Origin: Blasia pusilla
Lineage: Eukaryota > Marchantiophyta > Marchantiopsida > Blasiales
DNA: 64,000 nucleotides
Direction: 5' to 3'
Assembly (NCBI GenBank): GCA_050084515.1
Contig: CM114273.1
Location: 23,374,001-23,438,000, forward strand
The notes under the pieces are model-generated. The model was not told the DNA's origin, searched no databases, and saw only the letters and a program-made list of their open reading frames with translations. Of the stretch, positions 1-9,509 are shown piece by piece (the first letter of the stretch is position 1; the number at the start of each line of letters is the position of its first letter). The position numbers were made by a program, and so were the translations under genes.

Positions 1-170
1 ATCAACAAAAGCTTATCCTCATCTACATTCTGCTCAATTCTTGCAAAATCAGTTTTGTAATGAACTTCCTCCAGCGGGTATTCTTCTGCCATGGTTTCTT
101 TTCCTGGGTGCATATTCAAACAACATACTTTCAGAATGACACCTACATATGCAAGAGACAATGACTCACT

Positions 171-235
171 CAAACGCGGCTACTATATAGAGTTGGCGGC
201 TATATACACTAGGTGGCTATATAGAGGCGGACTGT
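171..235. repeat. GGCGGCTATATA short repeats
   Basis: Three close variants of the motif GGCGGCTATATA lie within about 60 bases (near 175, 195 and 212). Related GCGGCTAT or ATAGCCGCC words recur near 405-460, 4900, 5150, 6865-7140, 8570 and 9040-9240, mostly in and around the MULE remnant. They may be a shared repeat component of that transposon. The rest of 1-405 holds no recognisable gene. Confidence 0.4.
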
Positions 236-405
236 GAAGGGGGTGAGAGGAGTGTTAAAGAGTGTGTTGGAAGGCTTATTGATTTACTTACATTTGGTCG
301 TTTACGATATAGCAACGTCCAAACATGGTGTGTAGATTTCATAAGAATTAAGAGGTAGTCAATTCAACACGAGTTTCTAATTTATCGTGAGAAGATGACA
401 CAGAA

Positions 406-960
406 TTAGCCGCCATTATCAGATATGGGGGTTAATTGCAAAAATAGTGCGGCTATATGAATCAGATAGTGGTCCATCCCGCCGTTCCCTTCTTTGTCTC
501 GGGAAACAGAACCCGACCAGGGGTTCCATCCATCCATTTTTACTTGCATGAATCGAATACCAGGGCTCTTCCAGGCTTCTAATATTGTGGGCGGCCAGCC
601 AATCTTAGCTCCAAGACGTGTGCACCAGATATGCCCGCCTCTCATTGTTAAGTCCCCCCACTCCCCTTGGGATGAGATCAATTGCATCCGTAAATCGAAC
701 ATGTTTGGAGGAGGACAAAGAGCAAATGTGCCGATCAAAATAAATGAACCTGGGGGAGTGAAAATCTGGAATGGGGAAGACGTTGAGGAGAAATTGTGCA
801 TGGGCAGCGGGTGCAAGGTGCTATCTAGACTCTTTTGCACCTGTTGGGTGCAGTGATCTGAAGTCGGATGAACATTGCAAGGTGCAACAATCACATTGGG
901 GTGAATATTACAGGTTACTGCAACAACAAAAGTGATGGACGAGAAGTAACTAGATGACAC
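406..960 (-). CDS. Unrecognised 184-codon ORF, possible extension of the neighbouring IDD-like remnant
   Basis: An open frame of 184 codons runs on the minus strand. I do not recognise the protein. Its beginning is rich in serine and phenylalanine (SSSYFSSITFVVAVTCN) and could be the frame-shifted continuation of the coiled-coil remnant just upstream at 960-1207, because SGR5-like IDD proteins end with a short Cys-containing segment after that helix. The middle is Trp-, Gly- and Pro-rich. The overlapping plus-strand ORF at 494-856 shows no more support. It could be a chance ORF. Confidence 0.2.
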   Translation of the reverse strand: MSSSYFSSITFVVAVTCNIHPNVIVAPCNVHPTSDHCTQQVQKSLDSTLHPLPMHNFSSTSSPFQIFTPPGSFILIGTFALCPPPNMFDLRMQLISSQGEWGDLTMRGGHIWCTRLGAKIGWPPTILEAWKSPGIRFMQVKMDGWNPWSGSVSRDKEGNGGMDHYLIHIAALFLQLTPISDNGG

Positions 961-1207
961 AGAAAATGAAACGATCAGCTTGATGTTTCAACATTTGAGC
1001 TTTGGCAATCTCCGTTTGAGCTTGTTTTGTCACACACTTTGCAGCAATGAGCTCCGACTCCGCAGGCTCTTGCTGCCTCTTGGCATTCTCTCTTGTGTGC
1101 TTGACACAACTTCTCTTTGAGTGAATAGACGATGTAAAAATTCTTGCGAGAGATGTGAGGGGCCTACGAAAACTAGGATTTCCTTCTCCGTCAACTATTT
1201 GCATCAA
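960..1207 (-). pseudogene. C-terminal coiled-coil fragment like IDD14/15/16 (SGR5-type) zinc-finger proteins
   Basis: The minus strand encodes an 85-residue stretch whose second half, with words such as RENAKRQQEPAESEL, TKQAQTEIAKAQMLKHQA, resembles the alanine- and glutamine-rich helix near the C-terminus of SGR5-type INDETERMINATE-domain C2H2 transcription factors. From family knowledge, those proteins carry a motif of the form REEAKRQ..LAE.E...AKR.RQQAQ.EL.KA..L..HA there. No zinc fingers are visible upstream on the same strand, so at most a 3' fragment is present. The frame breaks after the helix. The similarity is recalled by eye, so another coiled-coil protein is possible. Confidence 0.35.
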
Positions 1208-1627
1208 AGAGGGATTAATGTCCTAACCTGATCACCTTCAACCGTAGCAACAAAACTTGGAGGTCGCATCCAAGTTCAATTTTTTGGCTACTAATTGAGG
1301 CTCTTCAATCCTCCTTACAAATTCCACACCCACCAATTTCTGCACTCAAGAAATCTCGGCGACAACTTAGAAAATGCCTCCATCTTAATCGCCGCACTGT
1401 AAGATCCAAACAATGAACTATCCAAAATCTGAGAACCAGAGGAGGTATGAAGGGCAATATCGCATGGAAGAAGCAAGGATGTATAGAGACTTACCAGCCA
1501 TAGCGGAAGGGGTGTGGTGCACCTGCATATTGCCAATTCACCTAAATCGACAATCCATGCGCAAAAGCTGTAGATTGTATGTGCAGTTTGTGCGAGTCTT
1601 GTTTTTGCTCCTGTTCTCATTTTTACG
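1208..1627 (+). other. Upstream region of the type III PKS exon; no gene recognised
   Basis: Short ORFs occur on both strands (1315-1620 minus, 1413-1694 plus) without recognisable motifs. The stretch probably includes the 5' flank of the polyketide synthase exon that starts at 1628. No clear TATA box was found. Confidence 0.3.
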
Positions 1628-1850
1628 ATGGCATCGGCGGGAGATCATGAGGGGGTGTCAATTTCCCAGTTTGAGAGTTCGAGTTTCACTTTGAGAAGGG
1701 CGGCTACTTCTCGAGGACCTGCCACAGTTCTTGCGATTGGAACTGTTGTGCCACCCGATGTGCACAAGCAGAGCACGTACCTGGACTATTTCTTCAACAT
1801 CACCAATTGCAATGACAAAGTGGAGCTGAAGAAGAAATTCGAGCGCATCT
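1628..1850 (+). pseudogene. First exon of a type III polyketide synthase (chalcone synthase family)
   Basis: The ATG at 1628 sits in ACGATGGC. The 74 codons that follow match the start of plant type III polyketide synthases: GPATVLAIGTVVPPDVHKQ, STYLDYFFNITNCNDK, then ELKKKFERIC. In this family the single conserved intron interrupts the Cys codon after K.K..R.C. Here the exon ends with T at 1850 and a GTGAGT donor follows at 1851, exactly at that place. The enzyme class condenses malonyl-CoA onto a CoA starter. A convincing second exon with the catalytic Cys, His and Asn residues was not found. Possible continuation after 2103 is weak and would need a frame change. I call it a gene fragment; the exon itself is intact. 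Confidence 0.75.
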
Positions 1851-2025
1851 GTGAGTGTCCCTCTGTTTTCCACCTCATTGGGCTTGCATCTTCCTCGAGG
1901 ATTGATTGATTGATTCAACGATCCCTTTGCACCTGAATTCAAGCGAAAATGAGCTCTGGGCGTACCATATATCAGTTGAGGAGTAAGATTGACCGAGTTA
2001 ACTTCATCATTAGCAAACTGCAAAT

Positions 2026-2586
2026 GTGCTTACTGGGATTGACCGAGTTTACTTCTTATTGAACGGCTTTGATGTACAAATGTTTGTGTTACTCGCATGC
2101 AGCAAGGCGCCCGAGACCACCATTTCCAAGCGCAGCATCTCGTTCATGGAGGAAAAACCAGTTCAAACCAAACCAGAAAACTTCAAAGACTTCAAACAAA
2201 GAGCAATCATCGAGGCTAACACGTTGAGAGCTCCACTCTGCTTTGCAATAGAAACTAGATGTCGAAGGATCTATTGCTCAAAGAAATATGTGGGACCAAT
2301 GGTGACAGCCGATTGGTGGAAATTAAATGATGGCCATTCACAGATACATGGAAGTCTCTCGATCACATGTTTCACAGAGGATCCAAATAGAAACAATATG
2401 TTGCTAGCACCAGAATTGGACCACTTTTCAGCTGTCTTTGGCATCACTAGTCGGATTGAAGAGGAGGAAGAAGTAGAAGCTTCACAAACGAGCACACTTC
2501 CAGCTGTAAATATCACGAATAAGATTAACATGGCGTACAATGTCAGTCTAGAAATGTCTTGCAAGCAAGCATGCATGGATGAATGA
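2026..2586 (+). CDS. Unrecognised ORF, possible decayed second PKS exon at its start
   Basis: The frame is open for 186 codons. Around 2104-2160 it reads TTISKRSISFMEEKP, faintly like the I.KR...L.EE segment that opens exon 2 of type III polyketide synthases. A splice from 1850 to the AG at 2101-2102 would be one base out of frame. The remainder has an acidic run (IEEEEEVEA) and no recognisable domain. None of the PKS active-site motifs is present. It may be a chance ORF. Confidence 0.2.
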   Translation: MLTGIDRVYFLLNGFDVQMFVLLACSKAPETTISKRSISFMEEKPVQTKPENFKDFKQRAIIEANTLRAPLCFAIETRCRRIYCSKKYVGPMVTADWWKLNDGHSQIHGSLSITCFTEDPNRNNMLLAPELDHFSAVFGITSRIEEEEEVEASQTSTLPAVNITNKINMAYNVSLEMSCKQACMDE

Positions 2587-3060
2587 GTGCGCAGGTCATT
2601 CTCACCGCACTCATTCTCGCCGCACGATTCAATTCGTAAGCCAAAACCGGATACAATCGTAGAAACCTTTCAAAATTGTCACAGCTCGCAGTGGGCCTCA
2701 AATTAGGCACGCACTCATCGCAAGCACCTCGTCCACTTCACAATCAGCTTGAATCGATTCTGGCCCGAATGCGGAAACTCTGACTCGCACCTACGATCGC
2801 TGCAGGTCATTCAATCCGCACAAGATTTCAAGCTGCATCTGTTCGGGAATTCAAGCTCAAGATTTCCTTGACATGAATAGCCGTATCGAGGGAAAAACCT
2901 AGAAAATCGCTTCGACGAAGTACACTCTTGGAAACACACATTTCCCTAATCTCCTAAACTTAATGTCCACTCCACAGAAACTGCAATACTGGGAGGCAAA
3001 CGACACTTTACAAGTTGCAGAAATTCTGAGATACCACTCCAAATGCTTCTCGTTTACGAG

Positions 3061-3265
3061 AAACAACATTACATTGTTATACGTGACAGAGTTCTCTAGC
3101 GCCACAACTTGGACGCCCAATCAGACTTAGCCGCAACGTTACATCCCTATACGTGACAGATTTCTTTAGCGCCACAACTTGGACACCCACTCAGACTCAG
3201 ACTTACCCGCAGCTAGGTGGATGTCCTGCGCCTTCCTTGGACGCCCGTTCGGACTTAGGTGCCCA
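3061..3265. repeat. 70-bp tandem duplication with a partial third copy
   Basis: The phrase TATACGTGACAGA, followed by AGCGCCACAACTTGGAC, occurs near 3079 and again exactly 70 bases later near 3149. A third, shorter relative (CTTGGACGCCCGTTCGGACT) follows near 3235. The copies differ by several substitutions. No coding role is apparent. Confidence 0.7.
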
Positions 3266-3269
3266 CATT

Positions 3270-4570
3270 AAACTTAGGAGTGGCTCATGGGTAGGCAACA
3301 ACTTGAAAATTTCTAAAACACTTCTCAGAAAAACAAGCGACTACGTTAGCTTTGAAGCAGTATAAGCGCAAAGTAACGCAGATTTTAGTCACCAAGAAGT
3401 TACGGGGCCTAAAATCATGCCCATGAAATTGGCGCTTATCGTCTTGCTTCTTGGAAGAACCCTAACGCTTATTCTTATTTGTAGCCTTTCTATTCTTAAA
3501 AAAGAAAATAATTATCCAGGGGGAGCCAATTCGAACTTGAAAAGCTATTGTGAAGTTAGTTACTCGACACACGATGAATTTCTTCAGTTAAAAATTCCAA
3601 ATTAGGACAAAATATATTGAAGATGAATTTTTTTAATAATATATGTAACTTCAGAAAAAAAATTCAAAAATTCTCCATTTTTCATTTGGAAAAAATAATT
3701 AAACTTTGAATTGAAATTTATCTAGGGGCCTCATAAGCAAATCGATTTACTACTTATCCACGGGTTGTTATTTTATTTATTGACAAGTTGCATTGTGAGT
3801 GGGTTAAGGCACTTTCCAATAAATTAAACATAGAAATATAGTATTGTAAAAATTATTTCAAATTTTCAGATAAGGAAAGATTCGAAAATATGACAAGGAC
3901 TCTACAAGATTTCATCCGGGAAAGACATTTGAATTCGAGTTAATTATACTTAATGAATTATTATTAAGACCTTACCCATTATTTTTTTCTACTTAGTCTA
4001 GGGTAAAATTTGATAGGGGCCTCTTTCATGTTGAAATCATAATGTTTATTTCGAAAATGAAAAAAAAACTGGTAATTTGTTGATTGATCTTAACAAACAA
4101 ATTAATTTATGTACACATGGCGTTCAGTCGGTTCCTCATACCCAGGGCTATTACACTTCATTGTTCCTACACTAGGAGAGGAGTTTCATCACTTGGCGGA
4201 GTTGGGTTTTATTTCTATTACAAAGTATTGTTTCCATAGCCAAGTTGTATAGATCGTTTTTATGTAGCACTCGAATTTATCCGCCAACACCAACAAGTTG
4301 CCTTTTAACTTCCAAGACTATATCATGATATTGTCGCCAGAGTCACTAAACTTATTCGCCGTTACTCACTCTAGTCTTTCCGATTCCATTTAAGTTGACC
4401 GCCCCCTCCCTGCCTCGAGAGTTTCTTCCTTCGCCTATACCCTAGTAGCTAGATTCACACTATCCCTGTGTTAAGCTGGGCGCTTATTCCTTCACCAAGC
4501 CCGCCCATACTCAAGACGACCTCCACCCATCTCAAAAATAGTAATCCCCAACTACCTCCAACTTTGAACA
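3270..4570. other. AT-rich non-coding stretch, no gene recognised
   Basis: The segment is AT-rich between about 3600 and 4130 and shows only short chance ORFs. The word GGGGCCTC followed by a T/A-rich stretch occurs at about 3725 and 4015, and a longer relative (AGGGGGCCTCTTAAGCAA) near 9853. These could be transposon end fragments, but no paired inverted ends were found. Confidence 0.4.
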
Positions 4571-4589
4571 CCGTTAAAAAAATCTTACT

Positions 4590-4760
4590 ACAAATTTCGA
4601 TACCAAGAAGTTGTTTTTAACAGCCGATGCCAAGAAGTTTTTAACAGCCGGTACCAAGAAGAAGCTTTTAGCAGCCGAGGACTTTATGTAACACTCACTT
4701 TTATTTGCCAAGACCAAGAAGTGTTCTTTTAGCCAAGTATCCAATGAAAAAAACTCACTA
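4590..4760. repeat. Degenerate short tandem repeat with CCAAGAAG words
   Basis: Variants of ACCAAGAAGTTTTTAACAGCCG repeat about four times with spacing of roughly 25-60 bases. The minus-strand ORF through it (4574-4840) shows the periodicity as repeated FLV/FLA and SAAK/SAVK words. No protein family is recognised. Confidence 0.55.
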
Positions 4761-5294
4761 CAATTTGATTTTAACTTGGCAGGCTTCAGAACCTCCGGAG
4801 AGGGAGTCCCTTTCCTGCGTCTAGCCTTGCCTTGGGCCAACTAGCCACACCGCTCAAGTTTGGTGGCTATATCCTGTGTCTTCATTTGACTGCGCTTACG
4901 AGGTGCGGCTATTTCATGCAACTAAGAGTGAAAAAAAGCTCCCCATAGAAGCTAATGTATTTCCAATACCCTCTTTCGTATCCTGAGTCTTCTTAGCGTG
5001 CGATAGAAGGTGCGGAGGCTATTGGATGCAGGCCCTAAACGCCCTATGCTTGGTACATATTAAAATAGACCGCACACATAATGTTTGGAACCATGGTTCT
5101 TGACAACTGGCACTTACTTAAGGGAATTACAACGTCTCTTCAGCCGATGAGAATAGCCGCCGACATGAAAAATAAGGGCCTACATGGGCGCCAAGGGTGA
5201 AATTTAGCCAACAGAATGCTATGAAAGAGTTAACAAAAAGGATTTAATTCCAAGATTTTCTTCTTACAATGTCCAGCCCCTACTAAAACTTCTA

Positions 5295-5798
5295 CTAAAC
5301 CTTACATTCTTTGGCTGCTTCCTCCGCTAAAGAAATGAACAACGCTTCCTCCAAAGCATTCCAATCATCATCTGTATCTACATGCCAATTCATGTCTAAA
5401 CTTGGGATTGATGGAGCGTGCACGTTTTCAATGGGTTCTTCGATGTCTTCATTAGATAAGCCATACACTTCTTTCACACCTGGGAATGTTGAAGTATTGT
5501 CTCTCTGCTTGCCAAGGAAAATATTATTGCACACTTGTGAATTGCCTGCCCACCTCTCGTTCCCTTCCACTTCTTCTGAGGGGGAGCCAATATCTTCTCC
5601 CTTAACAAGCCCAATACCAATTGCATCGAGGGTAGCAATACTTTCAGCTGTGTAACCACCACCACTACTCCCGACCTTCCCACCTTCATGCACATGGGTT
5701 GTGGTTACATCCACAAAGAGTTGATTGGTTGCTGATATATCCAGCATTTGATGAGCACTCACATCTTGGCCACGGCTCTCAAGAGCCTTATCAGCCAA
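5295..5798 (-). pseudogene. Acidic C-terminal tail of the MULE protein
   Basis: The 167-codon frame is acidic, ends NALEEALFISLAEEAAKECKV, and lies downstream of the CCHC knuckle. One in-frame TAG near 5817 separates it from the upstream part (words ADNSVVNLVDN). No catalytic motif is seen. I assign it to the MULE only from position and strand. Confidence 0.4.
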
Positions 5799-5949
5799 TT
5801 GACCGTTAATTTTATTCTATGGTGGACGGACATGAGTATTATCCACAAGATTAACAACACTATTATCCGCCAATAGAGGAGTAGTATTAGCCCCAAGCCC
5901 ACGGTGAGTTCTTTGCGTCTAACTCATGATGCATATTGGTCTACTAGCA

Positions 5950-6849
5950 ACTATGTCTTCTTTCGGTTGTGGCCTTCTCCTAAACAATGTGTGCACCTTC
6001 GGCCCCCCACACGTAAGTATGGCCCTCTTCTCGGTAATGTGGGTTCATGGTCTCCTTTGATGTATATCTCTCCACTTTCTGGGTAGTCATGGATCGGATT
6101 AGAAAGCTCCTCAACCTGCTCATCAGGTTGAGACCTAGCGGGGCCATTGCTTGGAATGTGCTAAACACGATGTCGTCCGCGCCGAACTGCAACAGGAGGG
6201 GGCCGACACTCCCAAGATGGTAATAGATCATCACATTTCACAACTAGTATGTTGCTTGTATAAACACGACGGATAAAATTGTTTGTCCACGTTGGATCAA
6301 ACAATTGGTCAGAATCCATTCTAGTGAACACATCCCACGCCATAACATGAGTGCAAGGCCAACGTGTGTCTTGAAATTCAAGGCAAGAGCATTGGCACTT
6401 GGGACTCAATTGAACATGAAATTCGTGCCTTGAGGTTCTTGACACAACCAACGCATTCGCTTCATCACAGGCGATGACTTGGAACACTTGACAAGTATTC
6501 TCATTCTGCTGATATCAAAGTAGGGCATATGTCATCAATTTTGTCTTGAATTTTTCAGGATGGAACACTTCTAACTTCCTCTCAGCATAAGTCTTCATCA
6601 TATAATTCCACATGCCACATGCAATGACCAAAGGAGGACTTTCTCTGATAGGCTTGATCGCAGAATTTATAACCTCCATCAAATTCAAAGTTACTTTGCC
6701 ATATCGAGGCAATGGAAATGCACACCTTGCAAACTTTTGGGTTCAATTTCTTGAATATAAGCTGCTGCATCACTTATCTTCTGAATATGATGCCTCTCCA
6801 TCTCTGATAGCCAAAATTCAAACTTGTACATCCGTATGAAACTGCTTAA
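5950..6849 (-). pseudogene. MULE transposase C-terminal half: helical segment, SWIM zinc finger, CCHC knuckle
   Basis: An AG at the end of the repeat-filled intron precedes this exon near 6849. The protein shows PRYGKVTLNLMEVINSAIKP and PLVIACGMWNYMMKTYAER, standard in plant MULE transposases after the catalytic core. The SWIM zinc finger follows: CQCSCLEFQDTRWPCTHVM has the C-x-C...C-x-H pattern. Further down, CTHCLGEGHNRKK is a CCHC knuckle missing the last cysteine. Frame changes near 6580, 6490 and 6200 break the frame. Confidence 0.75.
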
Positions 6850-6861
6850 TATCTTGGGAAA

Positions 6862-7200
6862 ATAGCCGCCGACTTACAAGTTAAGCGCCAACAGAGAACC
6901 TACAATACATAGCCGCCAAGGAAGGTAAAAAAAATTTGTCGCTTAAAGGAACATATGCCAACTGATGGTTCCGCCGACTAACAAATTAAGCGCCAACAGA
7001 GAACCTATTGTAAATAGCCGCCAACAAAGGTAAAAAATAATCGTCGCTTAAAGGAAAATATGCCAATTGATGCTTCCGCCGACTTACAAATTAGGCGCCA
7101 ACATAAAACCTACTGTAAATAACCGCTAGAAAAGGTAATTGAGATGCCAAGTGAATGTTCCAACGACTTACACATTCAATGCTAAGAATGAGAACCATTG
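6862..7200. repeat. 105-bp tandem array in a MULE intron
   Basis: The phrase GACT(T/A)ACAA.TTA.GCGCCAACA starts at 6871, 6976 and 7081, so the period is exactly 105 twice. A fourth, degenerate partial copy begins near 7165. Each unit contains ATAGCCGCC-like words. The array lies between a splice donor-like site near 7287 and the next MULE exon near 6849. Confidence 0.8.
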
Positions 7201-7282
7201 TAAATAGTCTCCAGAAAGGGGGGATGATATTGCACAAATCAGATGAAGGTATGTGGATAGCCAAGCTTTTGCCTGGGAATAC

Positions 7283-8410
7283 TTACTTTTGTCTTGTCCT
7301 TTCATAAAGGCAGTAGATGAAATACTCCTCCTCCAATTTTCCATAACGTGGCTTCACATTTGCTCTCAGATGTTGGGCACACGTGCTATGAATATTATAT
7401 GGGAAAACTGCATGAACAACATGTAATAGACCCATCTGCCTATCTGACATGATTACTATATTTGGATCGTCGAGGGTAGGAATAGCCTTCTTCAAATATG
7501 AACAAAACCATTCCCAATCCTCATTGCTTTCATGAGGGCAAATACCATAGGCTACAATTATTGTGTTCGAGTTTCCATCCAACATTGATGCTATGAAAAT
7601 ATGGACTGGATATTTCCTGTTCTTTGTATGACATGCATCCAACGCGACTACCTTCTCCACAAAAGGTATAATGGATTTCATAGCTGAAGGACAGATGAAT
7701 AATCGTTTGAACCTCGCGGATTGTGAGTCCCAAACATCCCATGTAGCCATTGCAAGAGGATCAGCTTCCTTCACACAGTCAATGAAAGCAAGGATCATGT
7801 GGAAACTTGCCTGTTCACCGCCATTCATCCAATCTCAACATATTTCCTTGCATCTCCATGCGGGAAAGTATGTTGTTTGTCTTTTCTAATTTTGGGCTAG
7901 GACATTTACAAGTCTGCCCACAAGAATTTTGGGTTGATTGTCAACCCTATCTGCCATAACCATTTCCAACCACTTTGCTTTATGAGTAGGATCTCTCCAT
8001 ATGTGAATGTGTCCCGGGCATGTGTGCTTCAGGTTGCATACAGTTATCTGGTAACCGCCACCATTCTTATGTCGCTGGCATCTTACTCTCCATTGACAAG
8101 AGGGACGCACCTTGTCATTTGGCACACACATGTACCTCGCAAACTCTCCACATACACCATTCCGAGCAATCCCAAGTGTTGTTTTATCGTTTGATGTTTC
8201 ACCGCGCTTTCTTCTTCTCTGCATGGGCTCGTTCAAGGGTGCTCCTACTTCAGTGAATGTATTTTTGAAAACGGGTTGGTTAGGTCGCTTACTATGTTGT
8301 GGACGCCATGCTGGTCCCATCCCAGCCGATTGTTTGCGAATTCTGGGGTCGTGCATGCTTTCCCTTTCCATCCATACATTTAACATCGGCTCCCCCACTA
8401 GCCTGGTCAA
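7283..8410 (-). pseudogene. MULE transposase, N-terminal zinc region plus catalytic domain
   Basis: The upper part (8410-7886) carries C..C and H..H words (CQWRVRCQRHKNGGGYQ, then TVCNLKHTCPGHIH), as in the MuDR N-terminal DNA-binding module. In the same frame, after two stops near 7880 and 7840, comes the RNase H-like MULE transposase domain. ALDACHTK supplies the first catalytic Asp, IMSDRQMGL the second, and FPYNIHSTCAQHLRANVK is the typical histidine- and cysteine-containing motif near the third acidic residue. The frame closes at GTAAGT-like sequence near 7287, suggesting a splice donor. The transposase normally cuts and integrates MULE DNA. Stops make this copy inactive. Confidence 0.85.
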
Positions 8411-8433
8411 TATTGCTAATAGCCGTTGAGCAA

Positions 8434-8976
8434 CTATGAGCCAAAGGGGACAATGAACCTGTAGTCACATTTGGAAATTGTAGTCGTCGTTGTAAAGTGG
8501 GCCTCCATGTTTGCCGTATCTTTTGGAGGCCATGTGGAAACTCCAGCCAACAACATGTTTGTAGCCGCCAAGGGGGCTCCATTGGTTACACCACAGGTTG
8601 AAGGTAAACGTTGGCGGCTATTTCCTTGTGCCCAATCGAATTCAAGACTACCAAGTAGGCCCCGTTGCTTGTTAAACCTTGCGTCTATGGGACCGGTAAT
8701 GTCTCTTAAAGGGGTATCCACTTGACATTGCAGGTGTCTCATCCATTCCTCACCAGCGGGATTCTCAACATCTTCTTGAAAAGGTTCCTTGCCAGAGCAA
8801 GACTTTGGCTCCATTTCTTTTGGCGGACCTTTCCCTCTTATGTTAGCACCATTTCTACAAGTGCGAAGTCGATACCATTTCTTTGTCTGCGCACAACTCT
8901 CCGCTCTAGAATTCAAGGAGCACCAACAATCCAATGCGAACTCGAAGTCATCAAAATTTGTGAAGACTTCATTCAA
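8434..8976 (-). pseudogene. MULE transposase N-terminal portion
   Basis: The 180-codon frame begins MNEVFTNFDDFEFALDCWC, like the MuDR-type N-terminus in which a Phe-Asp-rich helix precedes the zinc module. The frame leaves the following module (8410-7886) through a frame change near 8430. The remainder is charged and not recognisable on its own. A similar frame at 8292-8582 overlaps it. Confidence 0.5.
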
Positions 8977-9024
8977 ACAGATTCGTTTGGCCTGTCTCTG
9001 GACTGCTAAACATCGAACATAGTA

Positions 9025-9366
9025 GTCAATGACTGCAAATAGCCGACATTTTTTCCTTGGCTGCTAAAATTTGCTAAGACATTCTCCTACTTCATCAGTG
9101 CTTGGTAGTAGCCAGAGGAGAGAGCGAGTGCTAGTCAATACTCCTTACCTTCTTCCAAGTTGTATCCTTCCAAATTAGGCTCCTTCTCAATGACTCTGAG
9201 TGAAAAATAGCAGCCGAGATTTCCGCCTTGGCGGCTAAAATCTTTAGAGACATTCTCCTACTTCATCAGTGCTTGATAGTAGACGGAGGAGAGATAGCGA
9301 GTGGTAGTCAATAATCCTTACCTTCTTCCAAGCTATATCCTTCGAGATTAGGCTTCTTCTCGAATG
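9025..9366. repeat. 171-bp direct duplication carrying an exon-like segment
   Basis: GCCGACATTTTTTCCTTGG at 9042 recurs as GCCGAGATTTCCGCCTTGG at 9213, and the following 130 bases (ACATTCTCCTACTTCATCAG and on) are nearly the same. On the minus strand both copies encode similar words (KPNLEGYSLEEG and EPNLEGYNLEEG), each followed by GTAAGG, a good splice donor. Confidence 0.8.
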
Positions 9367-9505
9367 TGTTTGCTTTCCACTGTTCAAAGGCGGCTTGAGA
9401 GTCTGAGTGGAATGGCCGCCGACCATATGCAACGCACTTCCTGTGTTCCTCCTCTTCACCGGCGAATATACCCTTCTCATCCACGGGAAGAAAGTGTAAC
9501 ATCAA
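9308..9505 (-). CDS. Unrecognised exon-like ORF upstream of the MULE
   Basis: A 65-codon minus-strand frame reads through FLPVDEKGIFAGEEEEHRK and SDSQAAFEQWKANTFEKKP and reaches a GTAAGG donor at about 9323. The last third is duplicated in the 171-bp neighbour. It might be a captured host exon or a 5' exon of the transposon. I do not recognise the family. Confidence 0.3.
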   Translation of the reverse strand: MMLHFLPVDEKGIFAGEEEEHRKCVAYGRRPFHSDSQAAFEQWKANTFEKKPNLEGYSLEEGKDY

Positions 9506-9509
9506 GCAA

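Larger units (their letters stand above)
5295..9025 (-). mobile_element. Decayed Mutator-like element (MULE) coding region
   Basis: Pieces of a plant MuDR/MULE transposase follow one another on the minus strand in the expected order: N-terminal region (8976-8434), DNA-binding-like zinc region (8410-7886), MULE catalytic domain (7828-7283), helical segment (6840-6515), SWIM zinc finger (6487-6300), CCHC knuckle (about 5990-5950) and an acidic tail (5798-5295). Several in-frame stops and frame changes interrupt it, so the element should not make transposase. One gap (about 7285-6850) looks like an intron filled with 105-bp repeats. I could not find convincing terminal inverted repeats, so the true ends are unknown. 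Confidence 0.85.
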
